The position numbers and the translations under genes are program-made. A stretch of DNA of 64,000 nucleotides, taken from positions 2,666,001 to 2,730,000 of the forward strand of contig NZ_AP023087.1 of NCBI RefSeq assembly GCF_045862395.1, written 5' to 3'. This document shows positions 36,271-45,540 of the stretch, piece by piece (position 1 is the stretch's first letter; every line of letters starts with the position of its first letter). The notes below the pieces were generated by a model that made no database searches, was not told the DNA's origin, and worked only from the letters and a program-made list of their open reading frames with translations. The stretch comes from Marinicellulosiphila megalodicopiae (GTDB lineage Bacteria > Pseudomonadota > Gammaproteobacteria > Pseudomonadales > Natronospirillaceae).

Positions 36271-37059
36271 TTAAAAAGCACTGTCCACAAAGCGTATGAT
36301 ATATTTTGAACCTAACAAAAGAATCAGTAATGGGAAAAAACTTGAAATTGCATAAGTGATCGGAGGCAAATCAGATCCACGACTGATTACAGAAATGGGT
36401 TGGACCGCATCATTTTCTAAGGTAAAAAAAGCCAAGTCAAATTGATTCCACATAAATGCAAATTGAATCACAAGTACCACTATTAAGGCAGGCATTAATA
36501 ATGGTACAACTAATTTCCAAAATATTATCCACTCTGAAGCACCTTCAATTCGACCTGCTTCAATGGTATCTAATCTGATAGTGGTGGATATGTATTGTTT
36601 GATAATAAACACACACAAAGCAGGTATAGTAAATGGCACCCATAGCGATTCTTCTAACCCGATTAAACCCAATTGATCCAATACCAAATAAAAAGGGATA
36701 ATTTTTAGCCCTTCCGGCATCAGAAGCATTAGAATCAATAATACTAAAATAATATTACGTGCTTTAAATTGATACATCACCAGTCCATAAGCTACCGTTG
36801 TACAGAAAAATGCACTTATAAACGCACACAATATCGAGATTCGAAAACTCATCCAAAAATTTTCAAAAAACGGACGAATCGACATTAGCTGTAGATACGC
36901 ATATTGAAGTGAATAATTATTACCATTTATTGATTCTAAATAGTTTTGCATTTTAAACGATGCTTTTAAAATTTCGAACATTGGCAGCATCATAAAATAC
37001 GCTAAAATCAAAATTACAAACGTGCAGATACAGCGTGAAATCATATATTTTGAATTCAT
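36271..37059 (-). CDS. Sugar ABC transporter permease (MalG type)
   Basis: The 262-residue inner-membrane protein has six helices and the EAA loop EGASEWIIFWKLVVPLLMPAL that docks on an ATPase. It pairs with the MalF-type permease whose stop overlaps its start (ATGA). No substrate-binding protein or ATPase gene is beside it, so these must be encoded elsewhere. Confidence 0.85.
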   Translation of the reverse strand: MNSKYMISRCICTFVILILAYFMMLPMFEILKASFKMQNYLESINGNNYSLQYAYLQLMSIRPFFENFWMSFRISILCAFISAFFCTTVAYGLVMYQFKARNIILVLLILMLLMPEGLKIIPFYLVLDQLGLIGLEESLWVPFTIPALCVFIIKQYISTTIRLDTIEAGRIEGASEWIIFWKLVVPLLMPALIVVLVIQFAFMWNQFDLAFFTLENDAVQPISVISRGSDLPPITYAISSFFPLLILLLGSKYIIRFVDSAF

Positions 37060-37991
37060 GTCAAATCCACCTTTTTAATAATTATTTTTTTAAAATTCTT
37101 TGATTTTAGCATTCTTAATATTACAAAAATTACTAATGCAATACTTACTAATGCTGATATAAACGCCCAACTTAAAGAAGCTGCAGGGCCAAACTCTCTA
37201 TCACCCAATAACTTCATCATTAAACTAAAATAAGTGACACCTATATCTCTCTCATTATGATGATTTTTAAGATAAACCGACACTTCACTTGATTGAACAA
37301 AAAAGATAAATGATAAAATAACCATTGCTATAATCATTGAGCGAATCGCGGGTATTTCAATTTTAAAAAAGACCAACAAACTACTTGCGCCTTCCAAATA
37401 GGCAGCGTCTTTTATATCATTTGAAACGGTTCTTAAGACCATTGTATAAACTAATGTAAAAAATCCTATGTATTTTACACCCAATACAAACACTACAAAT
37501 AATGCAGGGTAACGATTATTTAATAACTGCCAAAACCAAGGTACTGTATCACCTTGCATATGACTTTCGATCCATCCTCGAATTTGCCAAAACCCATTAA
37601 TATAGGAATCAGACAAACTGGTTTCACTTAATATAAATGGAGCAAACAACATAACTAAGAGTAAACCTTGAATCCAAGTAAAACTATTTAAAATTAATTT
37701 ACTTAAACCTAAAGCTAAACTGTGTACTAAAAATACCGACAACAATGCAACCAATGTGGTATTGATTAGCGCATCTTTAATTAATGGATGAGTCAAAGCA
37801 ATTGTATAGTTATGCAACGGATCAAATACCATATTTTCAACTGACAAAGCACTGCCTGTTAACCAGTCATGCATGGAAATATATAGTGACACTAATAATG
37901 GATAAAAATTTAAAACAAAAAATATCACTAAAAAAGGTGATACAAACAAGAATGGTGCGAAACGATGATGCACAGCGTTATTAATATTCAT
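37056..37991 (-). CDS. Sugar ABC transporter permease (MalF/UgpA type)
   Basis: The 311-residue inner-membrane protein has six helices, and the EAA loop EGASSLLVFFKIEIPAI near residue 210. It forms a heterodimer with the next gene product. It lies 65 nt behind a GH3 glycosidase gene, suggesting import of the sugars released, but its specificity is unknown. Confidence 0.85.
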   Translation of the reverse strand: MNINNAVHHRFAPFLFVSPFLVIFFVLNFYPLLVSLYISMHDWLTGSALSVENMVFDPLHNYTIALTHPLIKDALINTTLVALLSVFLVHSLALGLSKLILNSFTWIQGLLLVMLFAPFILSETSLSDSYINGFWQIRGWIESHMQGDTVPWFWQLLNNRYPALFVVFVLGVKYIGFFTLVYTMVLRTVSNDIKDAAYLEGASSLLVFFKIEIPAIRSMIIAMVILSFIFFVQSSEVSVYLKNHHNERDIGVTYFSLMMKLLGDREFGPAASLSWAFISALVSIALVIFVILRMLKSKNFKKIIIKKVDLT

Positions 37992-38036
37992 ACTAATTTA
38001 TTTATTCCTATTGATTATTAAAGGTGATCATCAATA

Positions 38037-38062
38037 TTGAAAATCAATGTTGAAAATCAATG
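38037..38062. repeat. 13-bp tandem repeat at the GH3 gene end
   Basis: TTGAAAATCAATG occurs twice in direct tandem, with a partial third unit (TTGACACTCAA) running into the GH3 coding end. The GH3 stop at 38057-38059 lies within the second unit. It is likely a small slippage duplication. Confidence 0.7.
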
Positions 38063-40153
38063 TTGACACTCAACTGAACTTTCCGGTAAGTCTTGCCAAG
38101 TTTTGGGGGATTCATAAGTCAAACCGTACCCATAAGCAAATAATGGAGCATAATTTTTTTGACCGATATTATTTTCAAATTGACAGGGTGTCGCAGGCCA
38201 AGAAAAAGACAATTTTCCAAAAAAATCTTGATTTATAGCTCCCAGTTCATTACGAAATAAAACATCGGTAATGCCTGATACTTCTGTACCTGGAAACCAA
38301 GCTGCCACAACAGCATCGCTTTGATTTAAAATATTATTCATATACAAAGGGCGACCACCTAAATACATCACGACTAAAGGTTTGTCTGTTTTAGCTAATG
38401 TTTCAAATAAGTTATATTCATCAGGGTATAACTTCGCAAAATCTAATGTGGCAACGTCTCCACTTATTCCCGCATAAATAGGCTCTTTTAAAACTAGAAA
38501 AATCACATCAAACTCAGAGTATTTTTCAATATCCATTTTGCTTAACAGTTTTGAATTTTTATAAGTGATATTGCCTACCACTTTTTTAAATTGTTTTTCC
38601 AAGGTAATACCCGCTGGATATTTTGAATTCCCGCCAGCATCTTTAAATCCCATTGAATAACCTCCAGTGGCACTTTTAATATCCCTAACAGAATCCCCTA
38701 CCAATAAAATTTTTGCCTGCTGATTTAATGGCAATATATTTTGATCATTTTTTAATAACACTAAGGATTTTGCAACAGCTTCTCTGGCTATCAAGCGAAA
38801 GGCTTGATTATCTAAAAATTGCTCATTTCCTGAAAACGCTCGTAAACTTGGCATAGGCGCATCAAACAATCCACTGCGAATTTTCACTCGTAGTATTCGT
38901 GTCACAGCATCATCAATGCGTGTCATTTTGATGGATCCATTTTCAACTTGTTTGATCGTATTTTCGATAAATAATTTATAGTAATCTTCACGATCAATTT
39001 TTCCTATCGATGCCACCATGGGAATTAAAAACACATCGATTCCGGCATTAATTGCCTGTCCACAACGCCCCTCCCAACAACCTAATACATAACTTGCACC
39101 TTGCCAATCTGTTGTCACGATGCCATCAAACTTAAATTTTTCTTTTAAAATATTTTGAATTAAAAATTTCGATCCATGATTTTTTTTACCGTTAATACTA
39201 TTTAATCCTACACCGATTACTTGAGCTCCATTTTTAATTGCGGCCATATAACTTTGGGCATGCAAAGTAATTAAATGATCTTGAGAAAGCAGCGCATTAC
39301 CTCTATCGATGCCGTCAGTGTCCCCAGCTGCAAGAAAATGCTTAACACCGGCAATAGCTGTGTTTTGTTCAGTTGTTTGATTAAGTCCTTTAATCATCGC
39401 TGAGGTTAATTCCATTGATATTTCAGGATGTTCTGAAAATCCTTCATACACTCTGCCCCAACGATCATCACGAACCACAGTAGCTGAAGAAACCATGGCC
39501 ACATTATGACCCGATGCTAATACTTGCTTGGCTGTTGCCTGTCCAATTTTTTCAACCAGCTTTGCATCATTTGCCATTCCAAGATTAATATTATGCGGAA
39601 AAATAACCGATCCATACACATTTGAGCTGCCATGTATTGCATCTATAAACCAGAGTGGTGGTATAGGATTTTCTTTTTTAAATTGCATATCCACTTCACC
39701 GGTTTGATAATAATACTCAAGCCCTTTGGCAGTAAGTTGTGTAGCAACCCAATACTCATCTAATAATGCCAACCAATCTGTCAACTGTGCTTTACTTCCT
39801 CGACCTGGTTGTTCACCAATGCCAATGGTCAAATTTCCTATGTGATATTGATTTACCTCTTCTGTAGACTCTGTTTTTACATCAATTTGTATCATTTGAC
39901 CTATTTTTTCTTCTAAGGTCATTTTCCCCAAAATAGTTTGAATTCTTTTCTCTAATGTATCATCTTGTTTATAAGCAGGCTGCATTTCTGGCCACTGAGA
40001 AAAATATCGGTAATCCACTCCGGGCTCACCTTTTGGCTCAGCCCAGAATGTTTTTTCTATCGTATCGTTAGTTTGAGATGATGAGAATAAAATGTAACCA
40101 ATTGCGAATACACCAACAATTAACACACCTATTTTTTGTGCAACTTGTGACAT
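38057..40153 (-). CDS. Membrane-anchored family GH3 beta-glucosidase-type enzyme
   Basis: The 698-residue protein begins with an uncleaved-looking membrane anchor (about 8-24) and a GH3 two-domain catalytic unit. The nucleophile is Asp349 in GIVTTDWQGA; IDAIHGSSNVYG, KHFLAAGDTDGIDRG and the C-terminal domain KSLVLLKNDQNILPL are present. It should release terminal glucose or xylose from oligosaccharides in the periplasm. I chose the ATG at 40153 with AGGTG upstream rather than a GTG at 40165. The two permease genes follow on the same strand. Confidence 0.88.
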   Translation of the reverse strand: MSQVAQKIGVLIVGVFAIGYILFSSSQTNDTIEKTFWAEPKGEPGVDYRYFSQWPEMQPAYKQDDTLEKRIQTILGKMTLEEKIGQMIQIDVKTESTEEVNQYHIGNLTIGIGEQPGRGSKAQLTDWLALLDEYWVATQLTAKGLEYYYQTGEVDMQFKKENPIPPLWFIDAIHGSSNVYGSVIFPHNINLGMANDAKLVEKIGQATAKQVLASGHNVAMVSSATVVRDDRWGRVYEGFSEHPEISMELTSAMIKGLNQTTEQNTAIAGVKHFLAAGDTDGIDRGNALLSQDHLITLHAQSYMAAIKNGAQVIGVGLNSINGKKNHGSKFLIQNILKEKFKFDGIVTTDWQGASYVLGCWEGRCGQAINAGIDVFLIPMVASIGKIDREDYYKLFIENTIKQVENGSIKMTRIDDAVTRILRVKIRSGLFDAPMPSLRAFSGNEQFLDNQAFRLIAREAVAKSLVLLKNDQNILPLNQQAKILLVGDSVRDIKSATGGYSMGFKDAGGNSKYPAGITLEKQFKKVVGNITYKNSKLLSKMDIEKYSEFDVIFLVLKEPIYAGISGDVATLDFAKLYPDEYNLFETLAKTDKPLVVMYLGGRPLYMNNILNQSDAVVAAWFPGTEVSGITDVLFRNELGAINQDFFGKLSFSWPATPCQFENNIGQKNYAPLFAYGYGLTYESPKTWQDLPESSVECQH

Positions 40154-40232
40154 AAAAAAACACACCTAGAGTTAAAAAAATAAATGCGCGTAATATATAA
40201 CAATTACACGCTTATTTCATGAAAATATATAA

Positions 40233-41225
40233 TCATTTAGCACTGTGAACGGGTTCTGGGATTTGAATTACCAGTGGATCCGTTAAGGTGCCTAAAAAGG
40301 CAAGTAATGCACTTACTTCTTGCTCTGTAAGATCCATTTTTGAAATTTGTGCAGACTTGTTTTCATCAAAATCTCCACCACGCATATAAAAACGTATGAC
40401 TTCTTCCAAGGTGCCTATTGACCCATCATGCATATACGGAGCGGTTAATGCCACATTTCGTAACCCAGGTGGTTTAAATTTACCCAATGCATTACCTTCA
40501 TCTTGTGTAGCGAATGGTTGTCTACCAACATCTTTCACACCCATTCCAATATTATCAAATCTTACGTGACTTAAATCTGCGCCATCATGACAAGAAAAAC
40601 AGTTTGCCTTTCCGTTATATAATTGCCAACCTTGCTTAGCCAAACTAGAAATTGCGTTGGCATCTCCTGCAATAAATCGATCAAAAGGTGAATTGGGTGT
40701 AATTAAACTGCGCTCAAAAGCGGAAATCGCTTTAGCAACATTTTCAATAGTTAGTGCGCCATAATGCTCATTAAATGCCTCTTTATAAAAAGAAAAAGAA
40801 TTCAATCGAAGCATCATTTCATCTAAAGGTAGATTCATTTCTAATGGATTAATAATTGGCATTAACGCCTGCTGCTCCAGAGTGGCTGCCCTTCCATCCC
40901 AAAACAATGTTTTAGCAAATCCAATATTATATAAATGAGGGGTGTGTCGAATCAAAGGTTCGCCATTATCCCCTAAAGAAAATTGCCTTGCATCTCCAAA
41001 ACCCAAGTTTGGATTATGGCAAGTTGCACAGGACATTTTGCCACTTTTTGACAATAACGGCTCAAAAAACAACTGTTTACCTAATTGAATCTGCTGCTCA
41101 GTGGGCGCGCCCCCCTCTGGATAAGGCATGATCTGCGCAGTGGGTGTGACAATTTTGGCTGCAAGCCCATTAAGCGAAACTAACAGTAACAGTAAAAAAC
41201 CGCATAATATTTTCATTCTAAACAT
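40233..41225 (-). CDS. Di-heme cytochrome c peroxidase (MauG/CcpA type)
   Basis: The 330-residue protein has a signal peptide (about 1-23) and two c-type heme sites, CATCHNP near residue 60 and CFSCHDG near 210, with a conserved MHDGS-type region (YMHDGSIGTLEEV) and PPGLRNVALT. It reduces H2O2 or oxidises a partner in the periplasm. ATG at 41225 has AAGG 7 nt upstream. It is the first gene of the run into GH3 and the permeases, an uncommon partnership. Confidence 0.85.
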   Translation of the reverse strand: MFRMKILCGFLLLLLVSLNGLAAKIVTPTAQIMPYPEGGAPTEQQIQLGKQLFFEPLLSKSGKMSCATCHNPNLGFGDARQFSLGDNGEPLIRHTPHLYNIGFAKTLFWDGRAATLEQQALMPIINPLEMNLPLDEMMLRLNSFSFYKEAFNEHYGALTIENVAKAISAFERSLITPNSPFDRFIAGDANAISSLAKQGWQLYNGKANCFSCHDGADLSHVRFDNIGMGVKDVGRQPFATQDEGNALGKFKPPGLRNVALTAPYMHDGSIGTLEEVIRFYMRGGDFDENKSAQISKMDLTEQEVSALLAFLGTLTDPLVIQIPEPVHSAK

Positions 41226-41401
41226 AACTACCTTCTAAAAAAATAAAGAATACTCTTTACAAAAAGCCTAATTAATGAATATTAACCCATCTGCTTGAAT
41301 GATACATAATTTAACAAAACTGGAGTTTTCACAAGTACCATCTAAACTGATTAATTGAGGATTTATTCAAAATTGAGCGTTTTAATTATACAGGGCACAC
41401 A

Positions 41402-41785
41402 ATGCAAATCGACACACACCAGCAAAACCAATCGAAATTCATTGGCTTGTGCAGCTTAATTGTACAAGAGAAATGGAATATGCAAATTCTTTCTCAATTA
41501 ATTGATCAGCCTAAGCGCTATTGTGAGATCGAACAAGGCATCAATCAAAATAAAAACATTGCTCATATCAGCCCTAAAATCCTTTCTAGACGCTTAAAAC
41601 AACTGTGTTTATCTGAACATATCAGCAAACAACGTTTTTGTACGGTTCCACCATCGGTTCAATATAACTTAACTGATAAAGGCGAAATTTATATACCTGT
41701 ATTACAAGCGATGATACAGGTTGGAAAAATCATACCCGAGCCTGAATTTATTGAAGATGAATTCGATTTAGGCCTTGATCATTAA
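41402..41785 (+). CDS. HxlR-family transcriptional regulator
   Basis: The 127-residue protein is a winged-helix HxlR regulator: EKWNMQILSQLID, PKRYCEIEQGI with the characteristic Cys before the recognition helix, ISPKILSRRLKQL, and YNLTDKGE in the wing. Two further cysteines (C17, C76 regions) are present. Members often sense electrophiles or oxidants through Cys. It precedes the chemoreceptor-rhodanese gene by 27 nt and is divergent from the di-heme peroxidase. Confidence 0.8.
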   Translation: MQIDTHQQNQSKFIGLCSLIVQEKWNMQILSQLIDQPKRYCEIEQGINQNKNIAHISPKILSRRLKQLCLSEHISKQRFCTVPPSVQYNLTDKGEIYIPVLQAMIQVGKIIPEPEFIEDEFDLGLDH

Positions 41786-41812
41786 CATTAACTTTTTTGC
41801 GAATTTTTAATT

Positions 41813-43015
41813 ATGTCTACTATTATTTACTGCGTTTTATGCATATTGTTTGGGTTCATTATTGCCTGGATTGCATCAAAACGATTCACGCAAAAAAACA
41901 CCAATAATCCTTCAACGATCACATCACAATTAGATCAGGAGCGACTCAAGCAAAAAGACAACTCTTTAAAACATTTATTAAATTTGATTATAACGTCCGC
42001 CCAAAGCTACACCAAGCAAGGCACCACATCAATTAACACCATCTCTGAAAATTGCAGTGATAGCGCAAATAATGTTGCCAATGACTTGAATGTTATTTCG
42101 ACGATTCTGGCAAAACAACAGGAGCAAGTCAGCACAATACACTCAATGACTGACAGCACTCAGTCCTCTGTGAGCTCAGGCAATCAAAATATTGAACAGG
42201 TGCAAACGGCACTAGAGGCCTTTACCCAAACCCAATTCACTCTAACAACCATTGACACTCAATTAAGCCAAATTCATGAGCAATCACTTGAGATTGAAAA
42301 AATTGGCAAAGAAGCAGAAATGCTTGCTCTTAATGCAGCAATTGAATCAGCACGCGCCGGTGAGTATGGGAGAGGATTTGCTGTGGTTGCGGATAATATG
42401 AAAATATTAGCCAAAAATTCTCAGTCAACATCTTTGGAAATTTCACATACGCTACAAAACAACAGAGACAACATTAGCAATATTGTTAAACAATTAGAAA
42501 AAGAGTCAAACATTTTAAACACACAACTCAAAGACTTGTTTTCTATTTTCTCTACGATTAACACCAATATTCTAGAAATACGCAATCGGGTTGGGGATTT
42601 TGAACACGAAACACAACAAGGCAACCTCATTGCACAAAAATTGAGCCAAACCACCTCCACTTCAATGGAGTCTATTATCGAACAGCTGGCCAATCTTGCA
42701 GGTCAGATCAGTGGGCATAGTGTTACAAATTTAACTCCTACAGAAGTCAAATCTGACTTAAGTCGTTTTGATGAAATTATTGATGTCAGAAGAGAAGATG
42801 AATTTAATGGAGATTTGGGTCACATTCAAAATGCAAAACTCATTACTTTGCAAACCGATTTAAAAGATGCCATAAAACATTTCGATAAAAGTAAAAAATA
42901 CCTATTTGTATGCCGAAGTGGCGGTCGCTCTGCCAAAGGAGCTCAATTAGCACTGTCTTATGGTATTGAAAATGTATTTAATATGACTGGCGGCATGCTT
43001 GAGTGGGGAAAGTAA
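41813..43015 (+). CDS. Methyl-accepting-type signalling protein fused to rhodanese
   Basis: The 400-residue protein has one N-terminal membrane helix (2-20) with no periplasmic sensor and no HAMP. A long helical hairpin carries the chemoreceptor tip KEAEMLALNAAIESARAGEYGRGFAVVADNMKILA near residues 165-200. The C-terminal ~95 residues are a rhodanese domain: FDEIIDVRREDEFNGDLG and the active loop CRSGGRS, with the persulfide Cys near residue 367. Rhodanese carries or senses sulfane sulfur. Such a fusion is rarely reported. It follows an HxlR regulator, probably in the same operon. Confidence 0.88.
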   Translation: MSTIIYCVLCILFGFIIAWIASKRFTQKNTNNPSTITSQLDQERLKQKDNSLKHLLNLIITSAQSYTKQGTTSINTISENCSDSANNVANDLNVISTILAKQQEQVSTIHSMTDSTQSSVSSGNQNIEQVQTALEAFTQTQFTLTTIDTQLSQIHEQSLEIEKIGKEAEMLALNAAIESARAGEYGRGFAVVADNMKILAKNSQSTSLEISHTLQNNRDNISNIVKQLEKESNILNTQLKDLFSIFSTINTNILEIRNRVGDFEHETQQGNLIAQKLSQTTSTSMESIIEQLANLAGQISGHSVTNLTPTEVKSDLSRFDEIIDVRREDEFNGDLGHIQNAKLITLQTDLKDAIKHFDKSKKYLFVCRSGGRSAKGAQLALSYGIENVFNMTGGMLEWGK

Positions 43016-43043
43016 CTATTCATTAATAGGGCATTAACTCTAC

Positions 43044-43904
43044 TTAATTAGTTTTTCGTATCACGCTTAAACTTTCAAATATTGATGCGCCAATAATAAA
43101 AACGCCACCAACCATCGTCTGCCAATTGGGTGCTTCACTCAAAATAAAAAAAGCGAACAACGTGCCATAAACAGGCTGTAAACAGGATATCAAACTCGAT
43201 GTTTTCGCTGACAATGTCTTCATAGAAGCAAGTAATAAAGTATGAGGCAGTGCTGTGCAAAATAATGCTAAAGCAATCAATAAATACCAATCTTGGCGGC
43301 TGATTTCAAACACATCTTGCGCACTAAAGGGCAATAACATAATCGCTACAATCACCAATTGCCACATCATAGATTGATCACTGGGTAGATCGCTGAGTTT
43401 CTTTTTGAAATAAATATTACGTAAAGACCAAACAAAAGCAGATAACACTCCCCAAAATACCCCCTGGGTTACTTGATTAGAAAGATCAAATTCAGGAATC
43501 ATTAAAGCTATGCCGCAAAATACAATTAATGCCGCAATCAAATCTTTTTTATGAAATGCCGTTTTATTAATGATGGGTTCAAAAAGTACCGTCATGACTG
43601 GAAAGGTAAACAATGACAACATACCAACCGCTACGCCTGCTATTTGCATTGCATGAAAATACGTCACCCAATGAAAACAGGTGGCTGCGCCAAAACATAG
43701 AAGCCAAGTCCATTGTGACAGGCTCATTTTTTGAGTTTTTTTGAATATTTTAATAAATAGAAATAATACAATCCCGGCAAATAAGGCTCGCCACGCTATC
43801 AATTGATAAGCTGGCAGTTGAATACTTCTAGCAAAAACGCCCGTACCAGCAACCGTTAACGCTGAAATATGGATATACCAAAGCCCTACAGGAGGTTTGT
43901 TCAT
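43044..43904 (-). CDS. EamA-family (DMT) transporter
   Basis: The 286-residue inner-membrane protein has ten helices and two EamA repeats (first about 8-133, second about 145-280). The family exports amino acids or other metabolites; the substrate cannot be told from the sequence. Convergent with the chemoreceptor-rhodanese gene, with only 28 bp between. Confidence 0.82.
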   Translation of the reverse strand: MNKPPVGLWYIHISALTVAGTGVFARSIQLPAYQLIAWRALFAGIVLFLFIKIFKKTQKMSLSQWTWLLCFGAATCFHWVTYFHAMQIAGVAVGMLSLFTFPVMTVLFEPIINKTAFHKKDLIAALIVFCGIALMIPEFDLSNQVTQGVFWGVLSAFVWSLRNIYFKKKLSDLPSDQSMMWQLVIVAIMLLPFSAQDVFEISRQDWYLLIALALFCTALPHTLLLASMKTLSAKTSSLISCLQPVYGTLFAFFILSEAPNWQTMVGGVFIIGASIFESLSVIRKTN

Positions 43905-43994
43905 GATTTTTTCGATTTAATAGGAAGTGAAATTGTTTAGAAAATAGGAATAAAATGAATGTGATTAATCAGAAAATCAAAAAACAGATTTAAA

Positions 43995-44366
43995 TTAATC
44001 AGAAAGAATATCGAAAATTTCTTCAAGCTCTAAGAGCATTTGTGAAATTTCTGAATGTTCAAATTGTGTATCTGCTTCAAGGCAATCTTGTTGGCGACCT
44101 AATTGACCTAACTGGGCACGTGCACCCACAATGGTAAAACCCTGTTCATGTAACAAGCTTCGAATTTGACGAACTAATAATACATCTTCACGACAATAAT
44201 ATCGGCGATTACCTCGACGTTTATTGGGCTGCAATTGAGCAAATTCTTTTTCCCAAAAACGCAATACATGAGGTTTTACCGCACAAAGCTGTGCTACTTC
44301 ACCAATTGTGAATTGTCTTTTTTCTGGAATGCCAGGTAATTCGTTATTCGTCTTGGCTTCCTGCAT
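43995..44366 (-). CDS. MerR-family regulator downstream of ihfA
   Basis: The 123-residue protein has the MerR helix-turn-helix and wing (FTIGEVAQLCAVKPHVLRFW, YCREDVLLVRQIRSLLHEQG) and no effector domain of note. A MerR gene overlapping ihfA is a conserved arrangement in many gammaproteobacteria; its function is unknown. The start overlaps ihfA by 23 nt. Confidence 0.88.
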   Translation of the reverse strand: MQEAKTNNELPGIPEKRQFTIGEVAQLCAVKPHVLRFWEKEFAQLQPNKRRGNRRYYCREDVLLVRQIRSLLHEQGFTIVGARAQLGQLGRQQDCLEADTQFEHSEISQMLLELEEIFDILSD

Positions 44367-44646
44367 AGTTTTCTACCTGAACTTTAAGTTTTTGACCTGG
44401 ACGAAATGTGACCACGCGACGCGCACTAATTGGAATCTCTTCCCCAGTTTTAGGGTTACGACCCGGTCGTTGAGATTTATCACGTAAATCAAAATTACCA
44501 AATCCGGATAATTTAACTTGTTGATTTTCAATTAATGAGTCACGGATTTCATTAAAAAACAGCTCCACAATGTCTTTTGCTTCACGTTTATTAAGTCCAA
44601 CTTCATCGTTTAGTCTTTCTGCTAATTCTGCTTTTGTCAGTGCCAT
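44344..44646 (-). CDS. ihfA: Integration host factor alpha subunit
   Basis: The 100-residue HU-fold protein has FGNFDLRDKSQRPGRNPKTG and ISARRVVTFRPGQKLK, as in IhfA. With IhfB it bends DNA at specific sites, which matters for sigma-54 promoters such as the one at 54704. pheS/pheT, often upstream, are absent from this place. Confidence 0.95.
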   Translation of the reverse strand: MALTKAELAERLNDEVGLNKREAKDIVELFFNEIRDSLIENQQVKLSGFGNFDLRDKSQRPGRNPKTGEEIPISARRVVTFRPGQKLKVQVENYAGSQDE

Positions 44647-44803
44647 GGTACTTAACCTCTTAGGGTCGTTAGATTCATTTACACAACTTTTTCTATTGTG
44701 CCAGTTTAAATAAGAAAAACTAGCCCTAACTTTCTGTTTTTAAATGTTTTTTTGTATTTTTGAGGGGTTTCTTTTGACTTTTACCCACAATATTGCTCAT
44801 TTT

Positions 44804-44832
44804 TTTCAATTATGCAAAATATTCCCTATAAT
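44804..44832 (+). promoter_or_regulatory. Probable promoter of nth
   Basis: A consensus -10 TATAAT (44827-44832) lies 17 nt from a weak -35 TTTCAA (44804-44809). This gives a start near 44839, 30 nt before the nth ATG. Confidence 0.5.
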
Positions 44833-44868
44833 CCCCTTCTGAATTTTTAAAGCATTAGGCTCCCCTGT

Positions 44869-45504
44869 ATGAATCATAACATTCGTTTTGAAATATTTGA
44901 TCGATTACGAAGTGAAAACCCTCACCCAAAAACAGAGTTACATTATTCAAGTGTCTTTGAGTTATTAATTGCCGTTTTACTTTCAGCTCAAGCTACCGAT
45001 GTTAGTGTCAATTTGGCAACCGACAAATTGTACAAAATTGCCAACACCCCCAAACAAATTCTTGAATTAGGGGAAGAAAATTTAAAACAATACATAAAAA
45101 CCATTGGCCTATTTAATTCAAAAGCAGCCAATACAATCAAGACATGTAAAGCATTGATAGACAATCACAATGGCGAAGTACCTAATACAAGAGAAGCATT
45201 AGAAGCATTACCTGGTGTCGGCCGAAAAACAGCAAATGTGGTATTAAATACGTATTTTAAACAGCCCGTTATGGCGGTAGACACGCATATTTTTAGAGTA
45301 GCGAATCGAACTAAAATTGCGAAAGGTAAAGATGTAAGAGAAGTTGAGGACAGGTTAATTAAATTTATACCTAAAGAGTTTTTACTTGATGCACATCACT
45401 GGATGATTTTACACGGCCGTTATACTTGTACGGCACGAAAGCCTAAATGTGGGAGTTGTTTGATTGAGGATTTATGTGAATTTAAAGAGAAGATCGTCGA
45501 TTAA
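44869..45504 (+). CDS. nth: Endonuclease III
   Basis: A bifunctional DNA glycosylase/AP lyase that removes oxidised pyrimidines. The 211-residue protein has helix-hairpin-helix LPGVGRKTANVVLN with the catalytic Lys120, VDTHIFRVANR with Asp138 (both at E. coli numbering), and the 4Fe-4S loop C-x6-C-x2-C-x5-C at the end (CTARKPKCGSCLIEDLCEF). A terminator follows immediately. Confidence 0.97.
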   Translation: MNHNIRFEIFDRLRSENPHPKTELHYSSVFELLIAVLLSAQATDVSVNLATDKLYKIANTPKQILELGEENLKQYIKTIGLFNSKAANTIKTCKALIDNHNGEVPNTREALEALPGVGRKTANVVLNTYFKQPVMAVDTHIFRVANRTKIAKGKDVREVEDRLIKFIPKEFLLDAHHWMILHGRYTCTARKPKCGSCLIEDLCEFKEKIVD

Positions 45505-45530
45505 AGCAACCCAAAACTTCGGGTTGCTTT
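45503..45530. terminator. Terminator between nth and mqo
   Basis: AAAGCAACCC and GGGTTGCTTT form a 10-bp stem between the convergent genes. The T-tails are short on both sides. Confidence 0.7.
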
Positions 45531-45540
45531 GTTAGGATAT

